Assembly (NCBI GenBank): GCA_029215795.1
Contig: JARDYH010000006.1
Coordinates: 21,839,501-21,903,500 of the forward strand
Origin: Anniella stebbinsi
Taxonomy: Eukaryota; Chordata; Lepidosauria; Squamata; Anniellidae
DNA length: 64,000 nt
Direction of reading: 5' to 3'
Under the pieces are notes generated by a model that did not search any database, was not told where the DNA came from, and saw only the letters and a list, made by a program, of their open reading frames with translations. Shown one piece after another: positions 45,915 through 57,828 of the stretch (position 1 is its first letter; the number at the start of each line of letters is the position of its first letter). Both the position numbers and the translations under genes were made by a program.

Positions 45915-46145
45915 AGTCATTAATTACATTTGTATCCCATCTTCCTCCAAGGAGCTCAGGGCAGAATACAGGAAGACATTCCACTTTATCCTATCAACAA
46001 GACTGCAAAGTAGGTTGGGTTGAGAGACAGCGGCTTGTCCAAGGTAGTATGCGAGCTTCATGGCTGAACAGAAATTGAACCCAGTCCTCTCCTGTTCATG
46101 TTCTGTAGTTCAACCACTTACACCACACTGGCTTCGTGGAGTGAT
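45915..46145 (-). mobile_element. tRNA-derived SINE
   Basis: Reverse complement of the SINE at 16960 and 38563: TTTGTATCCCATCTTCCTCC, AGGTTGGGTTGAGAGACAG, CTTCATGGCTGAACAG and a tRNA-like GAACCCAGTCCTCTC region near the high end. Confidence 0.78.
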
Positions 46146-46149
46146 GGTT

Positions 46150-46330
46150 GCCTTATACCAGGCTGACAATTTGTCCACTTAGCCCAGTACCATCTACTCT
46201 GATTGGCAGCAGCTCTCCAGGGCCTCAGGCAAGGAGAGAGGCATTTCCCATCACCTATTACCTGATCCTTTCTTAACTGGATATGCCAAAGATTGAAGCT
46301 CCAACCTTCTCATCTATTTTCCCTTTTTTA
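46150..46330. repeat. Dispersed repeat 'GCCCAGTACCATCTACTCTG'
   Basis: TGCCTTATACCAGGCTGACA, CCCAGTACCATCTACTCTGA, GGCAGCAGCTCTCCAGGG is a sequence I recognise as common in squamate genomes; class not certain. Confidence 0.5.
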
Positions 46331-46334
46331 AGAG

Positions 46335-47262
46335 AAGGTCCCAGTAGCATGACAGACCCAGTGCTGAGGCTCAGCATGGAAGGAAGAGGGCTGCCCTGCA
46401 AACATCCTTGGGATTGGAACATACAAATTCACCCCAAATGTGGATACTAGGCTTTATTCCAAGTTTGTCATCAACCCTACTATGCAAATTAATGAAAACA
46501 TTAAGGTGCACTTGCCTCAACATCTAACTGCTGTCATATCAGACAGCCCGACTCTGGTTTCCCGAGAGTTCTGGCATGATAGCAAAGAAACTGGGACAGC
46601 TCACTCTTTCTGGATCTACAGGATCACCTCTACAGGGTCATGCTGTTCTGAATTAATTTAAATTAACGAAGTAGCCTTGAAGCTTTTTCTTGAGAAGGCA
46701 TCTAGGAAATTTCACTAACAACTTCAACAACATGGTGCTTTGTTATCTTCATTCTTGCTTGGACCAAATTGGCAAAATAGCTCACTACAGTTTTACTTCT
46801 TTGTGAAACCTGAAGCCAAGCAGTTACTGAGTGATTCATCCTTGGCTTCATCCCCTCTCTGTCTCTCTTCTTCTGAGTTGAACAATGGCCCCACTGTATT
46901 TCTTATTTCCTTCTGTTTCTAAAGTCTATGTTATACTCCTCCTTTCTTATTCTAGCGTCTTGTGCTATTGCAGCCCCTTCTCTGCCTTTGAGCCTAATTT
47001 TCTCCTCACTAACTTGTACTATATCAGTGTCTTTATTCCTGGTATTTTTCCTATAATGTAACTTTGTTTTCACATCATGATAAATATCCCTATGCAACCT
47101 GTTTGGTTTTTTGCCATTTTTCCCCCGTGACTAGCATGGATTGCAATTGTGCCTTTGGTGTCAACTTTAAAAAACAATGAACTGCCCTTTTAGCATTTCC
47201 TTCCACAGGACTTTACTTTGTCACTTGTCAAAATCCGCTTTTCTGAAATATAATTAAATAAA
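46335..47262. other. Intron, no recognised element
   Basis: Nothing recognised. Confidence 0.5.
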
Positions 47263-47264
47263 AA

Positions 47265-47425
47265 TAGAACCATAGAATCTTAGAGTTGGAAGGGGCCTAT
47301 AAGGCCATCAAGTCCAACCCCCTGCTCAATGCAGGAATCTACCTTAAAGCATCCCTGACAGATGGTTGTCTAGCTACTTCTTGAATGCCTCTAATGTGGG
47401 AGATAGATTTTGCTGTTTTATTTCG
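47265..47425 (-). repeat. CR1 LINE 3' UTR fragment
   Basis: CATAGAATCTTAGAGTTGGA, AGGCCATCAAGTCCAACCCC, CTGCTCAATGCAGGAATCTA is the antisense of the well-known CR1 3' end. Confidence 0.85.
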
Positions 47426-47429
47426 TATG

Positions 47430-48295
47430 AGCCCTAACTTGAATGCATCTCCGAAGGTGACTTCCTATTAGTCACAAGCCAAATCTTAAGTGCACAATCC
47501 CAGGGGGTTGCCTCTCAATTGAGGGCACTGAGATTGGAGCCCCTGCGTATCCTATTCTCTGCCAGCAGAAGGCATGTAGACAGGCAGGGCAGGGGAGGAT
47601 AGAGAGGGAAATGTCCTTATGTTACCGTTTTAGCTAGACAAGCCTCTTGGCTCAACTAGCTGATCTATCTTGTCATGGGTGAGCTGGGTGATGGAGCAGC
47701 TTTAGGATGCTGTTGATCCTGGCCCCTCCTCATCGCCCCACGTGCCTCCCTTCCCCAAATTCTTCTGTCTTCACTGTTGTGACCTTGAAAGAACAGCTGC
47801 TGTACTGCTTTCTATGGGAGCTCTGTGGGGTGGGAAGGTGGAGTTTGAAAGGAATTGTCATTCCCTTTATCTTGGACATCCTTTCATCTGTTACCTGCCT
47901 CTAGAATGTGCTACAGCAGACCTAAATTTTTTACTTTTCAGTCACAAGACATATTCCATATCACCTCAGTAATATGAACTAGATTTTAAGTTCTAGATTG
48001 CTTTATTTGTTCCCCAAATGCCTTCAATACATATTACTAGTAAGAAGTCACTAGTTGTCTTATGAAGGGCTGTATACTTTACTACAAAACTCAAAATAAA
48101 AGTTGTTTCTTTTGATGCCACTCCCTGAGCTTCATCCTGAACTTCCCAGAGATTCTATACTGATTGTCATACTGAATCAATGTTCAGACATTACTCTCAC
48201 ACCACTAGGTTTGCCTAGATTGGGAGCAGAACAAGTACATAGAAAACAACTTAAATGTGCAAAATAAGCAGATGGGGTTGCACTCCCCCTAAAAG
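47430..48295. other. Intron, no recognised element
   Basis: Nothing recognised. Confidence 0.5.
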
Positions 48296-48299
48296 ACCA

Positions 48300-49179
48300 A
48301 GCACTGTAATGTGCTATACGTGGGGCTGCCTTTGAAGACGGTTTAGAAACTTCAGGTGGTGCAGAATGCATCTGCCTGGGGTTTGGCGGGGGTGAGGTGA
48401 TTTGATCTTATAATGCCTATACTGCGTCAGCTACATTGGTTACCAGTGTGTTTCCAAGCTTAATTCAAAGTGCTATTTTTGACCTTTAAAGCCTTATTAT
48501 TATTATTATTATTATTATATCCCGCCTTTTTCCTAGGGCTGGGACTCAAAGCAGTTCACGAAGTTAAAACATGTACAATTAAAACATATAAATATAAGCT
48601 TACAAAAGTTAAAATAGAATTAAACCACAGTAAAATTAAAATATATTAAAAATTTAAAAACAGTAACACATTTTAAAAACAAAACAAAACTATACAGTAA
48701 CATAGGTCCAGCGTATTTCAAAAAGCCTGCTGGAATAAAAAAAGGTTTTGCCCTAAACAGTTTGGGACCAAATTACTTGAACAACTGCCTTCACCCATAT
48801 CAGCCTGCCCTCACTTTAAGATCAAAAAGAGAGGCCCTTCTCATTTGCCCACCCATGAGAGCAAGTAGGTGGGTGATCACACATGACAGGGCCTTCTCTG
48901 CAGTGGCCCAGCACTTTTGGAACAAACTTCCATCGGAGGTCCGCCATGCTCTGTCATTGCAGGCTTTTAAAAAGGCCTTGATATGATTACTGTTGTTGCT
49001 GCTACTGCTATTGTTGTTGCTGGTTTTATTGTTTGCTTTTATTGTTTTTAATTTTATTGTGTTTAAGTTTTTATTGCTTTTAATATTTTAATGGTTTGTA
49101 TGTATTTTATTGATGTAGGCCGCCTTGCGAGGGCTTCTGCCCTGAAAGACGGCCAAGAAATGTAGTAGTAGTAGTAGTA

Positions 49180-49219
<40 letters not shown>

Positions 49220-49225
49220 AGGAGA
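48300..49225 (+). mobile_element. L2-like LINE 3' part, with nested antisense tail
   Basis: Plus frames: RT end (LHWLP-like TACATTGGTTACCAGTGTG, TTTTTGACCTTTAAAGCC), then GPNYLNNCLHPYQPALTLRS and HDRAFSAVAQHFWNKLPSEV, RHALSLQAFKKALI at 48762-48986. The tail has GGCCGCCTTGCGAGGGCTTC and a (TAG)n(TAA)n run at 49163-49218. The frame is interrupted at 48494-48757 by a separate minus-oriented L2-type tail. Confidence 0.85.
48494..48757 (-). mobile_element. L2-type LINE tail nested in L2-like LINE
   Basis: (TTA)n followed by TATCCCGCCTTTTTCCTAGG and AT-rich 3' UTR. It splits the frame ...LTFKAL / GPNYLN... of the host element. Confidence 0.75.
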
Positions 49226-49229
49226 TCAG

Positions 49230-51085
49230 AGTATAGATATATGCAGCTCATCATTTTTACATGGCATGGTGAAAGTAAAGGAAAGTCATATGAGGGAACA
49301 CAGAGGAAATATTAAGTGTGCGAGCCAAAAACCTGCTCCCAATCTCACTGGGCGTAGAGGTGAGGATGGGAGTAATATCTGAACAGGCTCTAAGAGTCAT
49401 TCAGTACTTTGGGCAGAATGCGGTGACAGACTGAGGTGTGAGAATTTTGGAATGCACTACTTTAAGCTGATGTGTGAGTCTCACTTTTTTTTAAAGATCT
49501 CCATACAACGAACTCTCTGCATTCAGTAAACTATCATATCAGAAAAGGCCTTAACCCCTCTGATATGCCAGTTTCCTACATGTGTAAGTTTGGGTGTGGG
49601 TGTGTTTTGTTTTTGTTTTGTTTTTTACATTTTACATTTTTTTTTAACAAAACTATGATTGCTTCCATCTGCTGTCTGAAGCAGCGCAGCCGGGAAAAAC
49701 AGCAATCTCATTCTTCATAGAAGAGCTTTATAGATCTTTTCAGGTATTCTTGTTCATTGCAAGGTTAAAAGTCATGTGGGAAAGAGCAGAAGCACACTAG
49801 CAAGCCCCATCCCTCCAGCATATCCTCTTCCCTGTTGCCGTGAGTTAAAGGCTGAATATCTGAAGGGGAGGGGGATCCTCCTCTACAGATGGAGACTCCG
49901 TACCTGATTTAGAAAACGGAGCAATCAGGGCCCTAAACTGTGCAAAGAGCATCTGCTAGTAGAGGTTGCTCCCCACTTTTGCTCTTCCATTTGTGGAGGG
50001 TGGCAAATGAGGGGAAGGTGAAGTGCCCACAGGCAGGAGGGAGACTGCCTGTGGCCACATGAAGAAAAAGAAGAGCAAAAGATGACTCATGTGATGGAAG
50101 GAACAGAGTTAAGGATCCCCAAAACCTTACAAGGCCTTCCCATTCTCTTTGCCTTTTGTATTCAGTTTTTAAATTGTAACCTGTTGGCAGGAAGTTGTTT
50201 TATTTTTGAGTTTAATAATAATATAATAATAATAACAATTTATTTCTTACCCGCCTATGTAGTTATGAATAATTTAAGTAATTAATCTGGACTAAATATT
50301 AATCCATTTCCATTTTGGGGCTGGAGGAATTACAGATTTCCTCAGAAACACTTTCAACATCAGAATATTTTCCTTTTTAAAACCCTGTTTGGTGCCATTG
50401 TTCCTGTTGTTTGTGGCTGCTACTGTCTTTTTCCTTTAATCACATGGGAGTTCGAAGCCAATCAAGGAACACGGAGTGAACTGGATGACATCACTGCACT
50501 ACCCTACACAGCCAATCATATCTGGGTACATGATATCACTGAAGCAAATTGAGAAAGAGGGGAAGAAAAAGACAATGTAAATGAATAGGAAATTACTTTT
50601 TTTCAGGCGTTGCTTACAATAATTGGAAGAGGAAAACATTTTGTCATGTTCCTGAAAAACTGAATACTCTCACCTCAGCTCTAACAACAGCAAACTCAGT
50701 AACAACCCTAAAAATAGTAATAACCTGAGTCATGTAGTTCTTTTCCATGTTAAGAAATTAATGGCAAACTAGACATGACTCAGGAAATGGATCTCCTGTC
50801 ATTCTTTTTCATCTAAATCCAGCCACAGCGGGGGTGGAATTTAGATTGGGACAGTGGTGTTGGGGGACAATATTTCAAATATTTCTCCCCCACACCATTT
50901 CCCCAATATTTTCTATATCAAAATGGATCTCCATGCAGTAATAATTAAAAGAAACTGCTGTTAGTTGTTTTCACCAGTTGTGTACTTCATAGCAATATCA
51001 TGACTACAGGGTAGCTTTGCCTATAGCTAAGTTATCCAGTCAATGAGACACATCTTCATCTGTATCATTTCTCAATACTTATCTA
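49230..51085. other. Intron, no recognised element
   Basis: A short L2-like tail (TTTATTTCTTACCCGCC, antisense, with ATA repeats) lies near 50210-50255. Otherwise unrecognised. Confidence 0.45.
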
Positions 51086-51086
51086 T

Positions 51087-51442
51087 GGCTGCCTCTACAA
51101 GAGACATTTAAAGCTCTTTCAAGTCTCATTAAAAATTTTACCTCTACAAGAACGGAGTGCAAATCGGGCGTAGAGGCGCGTTTTCTCTCCGATTATGCGC
51201 ATTATCGAATGTGCGTTAAATAGCAAGTTTTATTTTGCTCCTGCCATTAAAGCGCATTTTGACTATGTGAACAAGCGATTCTCCGCATTAACGACTTGTA
51301 AAGCACATTTGAAACAACCAGTAAGGTCACCAGTTGAGTGCTCAATTACCTCCTGCGTACACGCATTTACGATAAAGCGCTTCAGCGATTATGCGCATAA
51401 TCGGCTAACCAGGCGTCAAACGGAATCCATCTAGAGGGGGTC
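51087..51442 (+). mobile_element. 356-bp palindrome-rich MITE (copy 2)
   Basis: Reverse-complement copy of 18424-18779 with identical length. Termini GGCTGCCTCTACAAG and (from the right) GACCCCCTCTAGATGG. Contains the perfect 18-bp palindrome CGATTATGCGCATAATCG at 51387-51404 and a second imperfect one near 51181-51198. Flanks (TAT / AAA) do not match, so the target duplication is decayed or absent. In a 240-bp open stretch the copies differ at about 18 positions. Confidence 0.85.
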
Positions 51443-51444
51443 AA

Positions 51445-52715
51445 AATTCCCAAACTAATAATAAGGTAGCAGAATTTAAATTCTTGGACAACCTTGAATC
51501 TACTGAAGCTGCTTCAGTGTAAGAAGTTACACTGCAATAGTTAATGTGGCATTCAAGTGTCAAACATTCCTTTCCCCTACCAGCACAGTTTTTGTCAGTT
51601 TGATGGGAGGCTTGTGTGGAGTTATCCAGCCTTTCCATGGCTGTAGGGCCTGTCAAGGGCCTTGCCTTTCATGACAGAGGGAGGGCAACATCGCTGGTTC
51701 CAGAGGTTCAGATAGTCTTGTTGCTGTGACAGTGGTGTTTCTGAGGATATACCCAGTCAAGGAAACTATAGCTGCAGTACAGTGCAACCAGTTCTTGTTG
51801 TTTTAACCATGGAGAACTGAGGGATAGAGCCAGATCAAATGGAGCTGAATCACCATACATTGTAGGTGGGGAACCTCTTTCAGTCTGAGGGCCAAATTCA
51901 ATTTTGGAAAAACTCTTGATTGACATATATGCCAGTGGCGGGTGGGGCCAAAACTACAAAATGTACCAACATATCGTATCTTAAAGCTCTTACTAAGTCT
52001 CAGGAGAAGAATTTCAACTTTTTAGAATGGGGGAAAACAGCACAAAATCTGGGAAATCAACAAAGGATCAGTGGGGAAAGGAAGTGGCTAGAAAAAGGGG
52101 TGTGACATTCTGGGGAACCCTGAAGGGCTGGATTGGGATCCCAGACCTGCCTTACATCAAGGCAGGTTCAGCATATATGGATCACGGAACAAGCTGGAAA
52201 CCAACTGCAAACGCTTGGTTAATTGTGTCCCTGTTTCAGTCTTTCATCTCCAACCTCTGCCTCCAACACCTCTTCTGCCCAATCCCATATTCATACTCCA
52301 CACAGTACCACCAGGCTTCCCCAGTGGCTTCCACCTTCCTCCTACCACATGCTTGCTGCTGCCACTGCGTCTTTTCCCACTTGCTGGAAGAAAAAGAATT
52401 AGAGAAGATACATTACCCCCCCCACACACACACACACCTAGAAGAAGACATCTGTGGAGATGGCATTTGGTGCAACAATGCTAGCAAAGGTGGGGAGGTT
52501 AAGCCCGGCCCTGGCCAGTTCTAGTTTCTTATCCCCACCACTTTCTGTGACCCTCAGTCCTTCAAGCACAATGGAAATAAACAGACATGATGGAAGTGAA
52601 TCAGCTTGTTCATATAGATAGATAGTATGCAATGGAGAATTAATAAAATAAAATAAATGTAATATAATATTATTATGTAACTTTTGATCAATGAACACCA
52701 AAAACAAAGTGCACT
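51445..52715. other. Intron, no recognised element
   Basis: Short CA-run at 52421-52437. Open frames at 52027-52524 lack recognisable domains. Confidence 0.45.
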
Positions 52716-52718
52716 CTC

Positions 52719-52755
<37 letters not shown>

Positions 52756-52756
52756 T
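52719..52756. repeat. (ATT)n microsatellite next to splice donor
   Basis: About 12 ATT units on the plus strand, ending directly at the donor side of SORCS2 exon 52759-52861. Confidence 0.95.
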
Positions 52757-52758
52757 AC

Positions 52759-52861
52759 CTGCCCCCATTATGAGTCCTGGTGCTGAATCCTTGGTATGAA
52801 CCATTCCTGACACATATGGATTGTCTGGCCAGCGGAGATGGAGGTGAAGGTGGCAATCGGG
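52759..52861 (-). CDS. SORCS2: SORCS2 VPS10 beta-propeller exon
   Basis: Encodes partial residues 50-83: PDCHLHLHLRWPDNPYVSGM, VHTKDSAPGLIMGA plus a split Gly. The cysteine and HLHLHLRW core match human SORCS2. Acceptor TTATAG, donor GTAAAT, in phase 0, out phase 1. A (TTA)n microsatellite abuts the donor side. Confidence 0.97.
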
Positions 52862-54759
52862 CTATAAAGATAACAAAGAAAGATCTTTGTCTTTAGCAGA
52901 ATGGCAGAAATGCCTTTAATGTTCGAAACAGCCACACTATGAGTAAATGATTATGTAATGACAGCTCTCTGTGGAGAGACAAGGGTAACTACTTCATGAA
53001 GGTATACTGCTGTTACTATAATGTAATGTCTATTAATGCCAGCCACACAGATACTGTATTGGAAAGTTTCGCTATGGCCTCTTGAAGAGCATTGGCACTG
53101 TTATGTTTTGGTAATCTTTGAAAAAGTCCACCAATTTTTGCTTTGTCACTGTGACATTGTACCAGCCAAAACTGTTGCACGCTGTGATAACTATTGTGGC
53201 AAAAACAGCAGCCACAAACTAACCAGGTAAATATAGGCTATTACTATGGGAAAGACATTGCAAAATTTCAGAGACCTTTCCAGAGTAATTCAGTTTATAC
53301 TTCTGTTTTTTTGCACCTAGAACTCATACATAGGACAGTCATGCAGTTTTCCAGTGTAACTAATTTCCTCTTCCAGCCTTAGAAATTACTGTGATCGTCT
53401 TTAATTCCACAGGGGATGATTCAAGGATCTGACTGAAAAATACATTTGCTAATTTGCAACATCAGCTATTAAATGCCAAAAGAATATCATCCCAGACTCT
53501 TACATTCACTAGATGGCACTTCCGAGTTTAGTACTAGGACTTCACCAATGTCATTAATGCTTATTAACAGCACCCAGTCAGGGCCATAACCTCTGTTAAA
53601 ATTGCTCCCTCAAAACAGGTGCTGGGTTTGATCTTATTTTCCCCCAAATGAATATATAACACCAGCAAAACACCCACACCCACACCCACCCCAGGGATTT
53701 ATCAGAGTAGAAATGAGCTTTTTAAAGCTGGCAATTCCTTGTCCTATTGTGCTTGGGAACATATGTTCATTCTGGAATTACAGAGCTACATGTGATGCAG
53801 GAGATCTATCACATCGCCACTTTTTTTGTGGGGGGGAAAGGTGTGGTAGAACTAGCTTGGGGCAGCAGAGCTGGGGGAGAGGGCATTCAAACCTTTCCCC
53901 CTCTGATGTTTTCTTGATCAAAAGCCACTCTCCAAAGCTGTTCTTAGCTATACTGTGGGGGGAAAGGCAGGTACCTATTTTGTTAATCTTTCCGTCCAGC
54001 TGGGCTAATAACAGCTTTGAGAAAAGGTAGATTTTGATCAGAACAATGGTGCAGGAGGAAATGGTTAATCACCCCTCACCCACAGATACCCCAGGTCATG
54101 GTTAGCTTGACCTAATCTGAGACACAATGGAGTCAGAAAGCTTTTCCTTCAAGTAGAAGCAAGATGTTGCACAGAGTGTACTTTCACCCAAATAAGAATG
54201 TTCTTCACGATTTTGCTGATGCTGGTTCTTCTACATGCAGGGACCAAGTAATCAACATGTTTGCCTACAAGAAGAAGAAACGGTTTCCTCAGGTGAGGCT
54301 GAGCAGCAGCCTTATTGTGCTGTTTTAGTTTTTGCTTGCTTGAGTTATCTGGTTCTGCATAGGCCTTAAAGCCCAAAGTATTTGTTCATGCATCTGAACT
54401 CTGCTTGTGGCTGAACTATTATATGCAAAAGTGTGGGAGACAGAAGTGTTAAGCCAACTCCACCATAAATAGCATTCTCAGCATTGGGAATTAACATGGG
54501 GTGATGATCTTACCATGTAAATTTTCGAAATGTCAAAACCCATTCACAAATAAAATATTGGAAGGGATTCCCTTTAATTGCTACTCATGTGACATAGAAC
54601 ACGCAGCATAAACACTTATGGGTCATGGAATATATTGTGATTGGGTAACTGCTCTTTTCCATCCCTTGCAGAAATAGCACGGTCTATTCTATGGGTTGAA
54701 CCTAAACCACTCCAGTATTGTTTGAAAGAATTATGTGAAGTAGGTTTGCCACATGGGTC
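52862..54759. other. Intron, no recognised element
   Basis: A short (ACACCC)n-like run lies at 53670-53690. Nothing else recognised. Confidence 0.5.
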
Positions 54760-54764
54760 CTCCT

Positions 54765-55323
54765 TGTAAGGGAACAGATAGACTGCGCTGGGAGACTAGT
54801 GGGTTTTGTAGTAGCATAGTGCACAGAACAAGCATGAGTTTTAGTAAGGGTTTTAGCATGGGAAACAGGGAGGATTGGGAGGGGAGTTAAAATGACAAAA
54901 GACCTTGGCTCGGCCACCTGGTGAGAGATTGATAGCCCAAGGGCAAAAACCAGGCCAGGAAGAACTGGACTTATCTCAGCCATAAATTCCAAGGCTGGGA
55001 GGGGGAGGTGTGAAAGCGAAGCGAAGTCTGGCACCGAGAAGGGAGGGGGGATCCCCAAGAGGAGGAATAAAGCTAGAGGCTTGGAGAATCTCTGGGTGTC
55101 TTTTCTGGCCAGAAGTGGCAAAAGGAGCCAGGTCCGGCTGGGTAACATATTTTATTGTCTCTTATATATGCATGCTGGGTCTTGTTGTAGATTTTGGAAT
55201 TTCAGACTACTTAACCTGCTCTTAATCTAATAAAAGTCTTATATCTCAAGTAAATTGAGTCTTGGTTTTGATTCTCTGTGCATCTCTGCCAGGAGACGGT
55301 GCCAAGGCCCGCACTCCTTTACA
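54765..55323 (+). mobile_element. Solo LTR (family B)
   Basis: Begins TGTAAGGGAACAGATAG and ends CACTCCTTTACA, near-perfect inverted termini. CTCCT flanks both sides (54760-54764 and 55324-55328). An AATAAA signal at 55229-55234 supports plus orientation. No internal coding region. Confidence 0.88.
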
Positions 55324-55458
55324 CTCCTCACAGCAATGTGGCCCAGATCAAGCGATGGGGGCCATTCTGGCAGCATTTGAACCAGGAAAACAAGGAGCAC
55401 AACTGGTGGACTAAAGTGGTTACTGACAAAACTAGAAGCCTAAGCACATAATTCCAGC

Positions 55459-56253
55459 TGTCATGGTTCTGTCAGAAGAATCTTCCTCTGAGGAGGAAGA
55501 CGTTTCAGAGACTGCAGCTTCACCCATTCCCCAGGACTTACCAGAGGAGGAGGAAGGGCAGGGAGGTTCCTCAGAAAAGCCCCAGGAAAGCCACCCTCTT
55601 CCACCCCCTGTCTCCAACGAGAAAGATTCTGGGCCTGAAGAGGTTTGTCCTTTAACTCCCCAGCAGAGGCGGCGTCTGAAGCGTGTGGAGCAAGTTCGTC
55701 CCACAAGACGCAGCATGAGATTGCAAAAACATAGCACAACAGACGCAAGCCTTAAATAAGATTGCGAAGGAATATGAAACAGCTGGGGAAAGGGGCGAGG
55801 ACAAGCTCAGGCAAGAATAAAAGGCTTGAATGAGGAAGCAAGGTTTCGTTGGGAACAACCATCGTAATTGGCTCCTGGCACTCCCGCGTACTTCCGGTTT
55901 GTAACCTGTGGACTGAACACCCAGCTTGACTGTTGACTCTGGACCCTGGACTTCCCTAATACCTGGTTTGACCTTTGGCTTCGACAATTGGACTATCTGA
56001 ATCTCTGGCGTGACCCCTGGCTTTGGTAACTGGACTTTGTGGACTTTCTAGTGTGCTTTTGGATTCTGGAACGGAACTGGGGATTTATCTGCCTTGCTTT
56101 GTAAGTCTGGCACTCCATGCAGGCTGGGGGTTAACCTCTTGGATATAAATAAAAACTTCAGACAATTAAGTTTGCTGGCGTCCTTCCAGGACATTCCTTG
56201 ATAAGGGGTTTGGTTGGCTGGATTCTCAGACAGGAGACTGGTGAATTACGACA
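55459..56253 (+). mobile_element. Solo LTR (family C), with a short acidic/basic ORF
   Basis: Begins TGTCATGGTTCTGTCAG and ends GGTGAATTACGACA (TGTC...GACA termini). CCAGC flanks both sides (55454-55458, 56254-56258). AATAAA near 56147 is a likely polyadenylation signal. A 98-codon frame starts 4 bp inside the LTR (55463-55759): acidic N-terminal half (SEESSSEEEDVSE) and basic end (QQRRRLKRVEQVRPTRRSMR). Such a tail resembles Gypsy-type pol C-termini that extend into the 3' LTR (inference). Confidence 0.88.
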
Positions 56254-56258
56254 CCAGC

Positions 56259-56605
56259 CCACGTGTGTGCTATATCCCCAAAGAAGGGTGTTGTGGTTTG
56301 TGGTCTGAGACAAGCATGGGCTGCACTTCAAGTCACCTACAGCTATAATAGGAGCTGTGCTACTCTGTTGGCAAAGCTGCCCAGTCACCGCAACAATGGC
56401 AGGAAGATAGGGAAACAAAGAGAAGTCCAGTGCCACTACTGCTCCCTACCATCCAATTTTCTCAGTCTTTACTGAATAGGCAATCTGTAGAAACTCTGCC
56501 TATCCTGCCTTCCCTCCACTGTAGCCAGTTAGTTTAAAGGAATTTATGAAAGCCCAACACCCTCCACTGCCCCTTGGAACCAACTGCCCCCTCAGGGCAG
56601 GGACA
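56259..56605. other. Intron, no recognised element
   Basis: Nothing recognised. Confidence 0.5.
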
Positions 56606-56609
56606 GGGA

Positions 56610-56740
56610 ATCCGTGGCCCTCCAGATGTTGTTGGATTACAATTCACATCACCCATGAGAATTTGCCATATTTGCTAGGGTTGAGGGGAGGTGGGAGTCC
56701 AAAAACATCGGGGAGGGGGCTGGAAGGTCCCCCCACTCCC
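56610..56740. repeat. Fragment of 'CCCTCCAGATGTTGTTGGA' inverted-repeat element
   Basis: TGGCCCTCCAGATGTTGTTG and a degraded second arm (GGGAGTCCAAAAACATC). Related to 24027-24456. Confidence 0.65.
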
Positions 56741-57052
56741 TTAGGGTTTTTAGGTGCAGGGCCCAAGATGTTCTGTGTACCTGTAACAGCTGAAGTTTGA
56801 GGAAAAAAATCCACTTATGTAAAGTCTCTCATCATAGTATCGCAATGAAGGGAAAAGTAACACACAGTAGAATGTTCGTTTCTATGCAACACTTAAAAGA
56901 ACTTCCCAGAATGATGACTTGGCAATCCCATCTCCTTTGGGCTCCCTAGCCCATGAAACAGCTTCCTTTGCCCATCCCCTCCCTCCCCCCTCCCTCCCTC
57001 TCTTCCTTCCATGAGATCACAGCCCCTTCTGTACCTGGGTCTCTGAGGATAT

Positions 57053-57417
57053 GTCCCCCTCTAGAAGAGGTTGGTTTTACACCTGATTCTCCGAATATGC
57101 GCTTTAGCTTACAGTCAAATTTACACCTAATACCTCTATATGAGAGGTGTGGAGGCGAATTACAGGCTTCATACATGCACTTTAAAGTTGTTTACATGCG
57201 TTTAATCGCATTATCATTTGCATATATATCGATGCTCGAACAGAGAACCATCAAAGTAAATCGAAGTAAATTAAAAGTTGCTATTTAATGAGAAATCTAA
57301 AATGCGCATTTACGAAGATAAAAATCGCCTGCACACCTGATTTAAGCCTCATTCATAATGAGGTAAAATCGGTAATGTGCCCTAAAGGAGCCGTAAATCG
57401 ATCGTCTAGAGGGGGCC
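57053..57417. mobile_element. 365-bp MITE with CCCCCTCTAGA inverted termini
   Basis: Left end GTCCCCCTCTAGAAG; right end read inward GGCCCCCTCTAGACG. Interior shares themes with the 356-bp MITE (GCGCATTTACGA, GCTATTTAATG) but is otherwise divergent. Flanks TAT / TAC. No ORF of note. Confidence 0.78.
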
Positions 57418-57828
57418 TACATCTGGAATCTTTCTCGCCTTTGCCACACTCCTTTCTTGAGCTCTGTGCCATCACCATCCACTGTTTCCTCAAGGCTCTC
57501 CTGTTCAGTATGCATTTTCTGTGCCTGTTCTTTCTCGTTTCCTCTAGAAATTTACTAAAGCATTTTAACATGACTGTGAGATCAACTCTCTATTGGTTCA
57601 GCATTCCTGGCTCCCTCGCTCTGGTCAATGGTATGTGTAGTTGGCTACTAGTCTAAGGGATGGTGCTTTCTACAGCTTCTGCCCTTTTGGCTGGCTTCTC
57701 CCTGTTTCTTCGGTCCTCCTTTCACCCAAGCTTCTGTCTCCTTGTCTTGCCTTTACTTCGTAATCTTATTTTTAGTGCACTGCTTCCTCTTCCTTCAGCC
57801 ATCTAGCATCCTTGCTCCCTGCCTCTTA

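Noticed and set aside
52027..52524. 165-codon plus-strand ORF
   Set aside because: Overlapping alternative frames, a CA-repeat within it and no domain; intronic.
55010..55225. ORF inside solo LTR family B
   Set aside because: Lies within a defined LTR and has no recognisable protein features.
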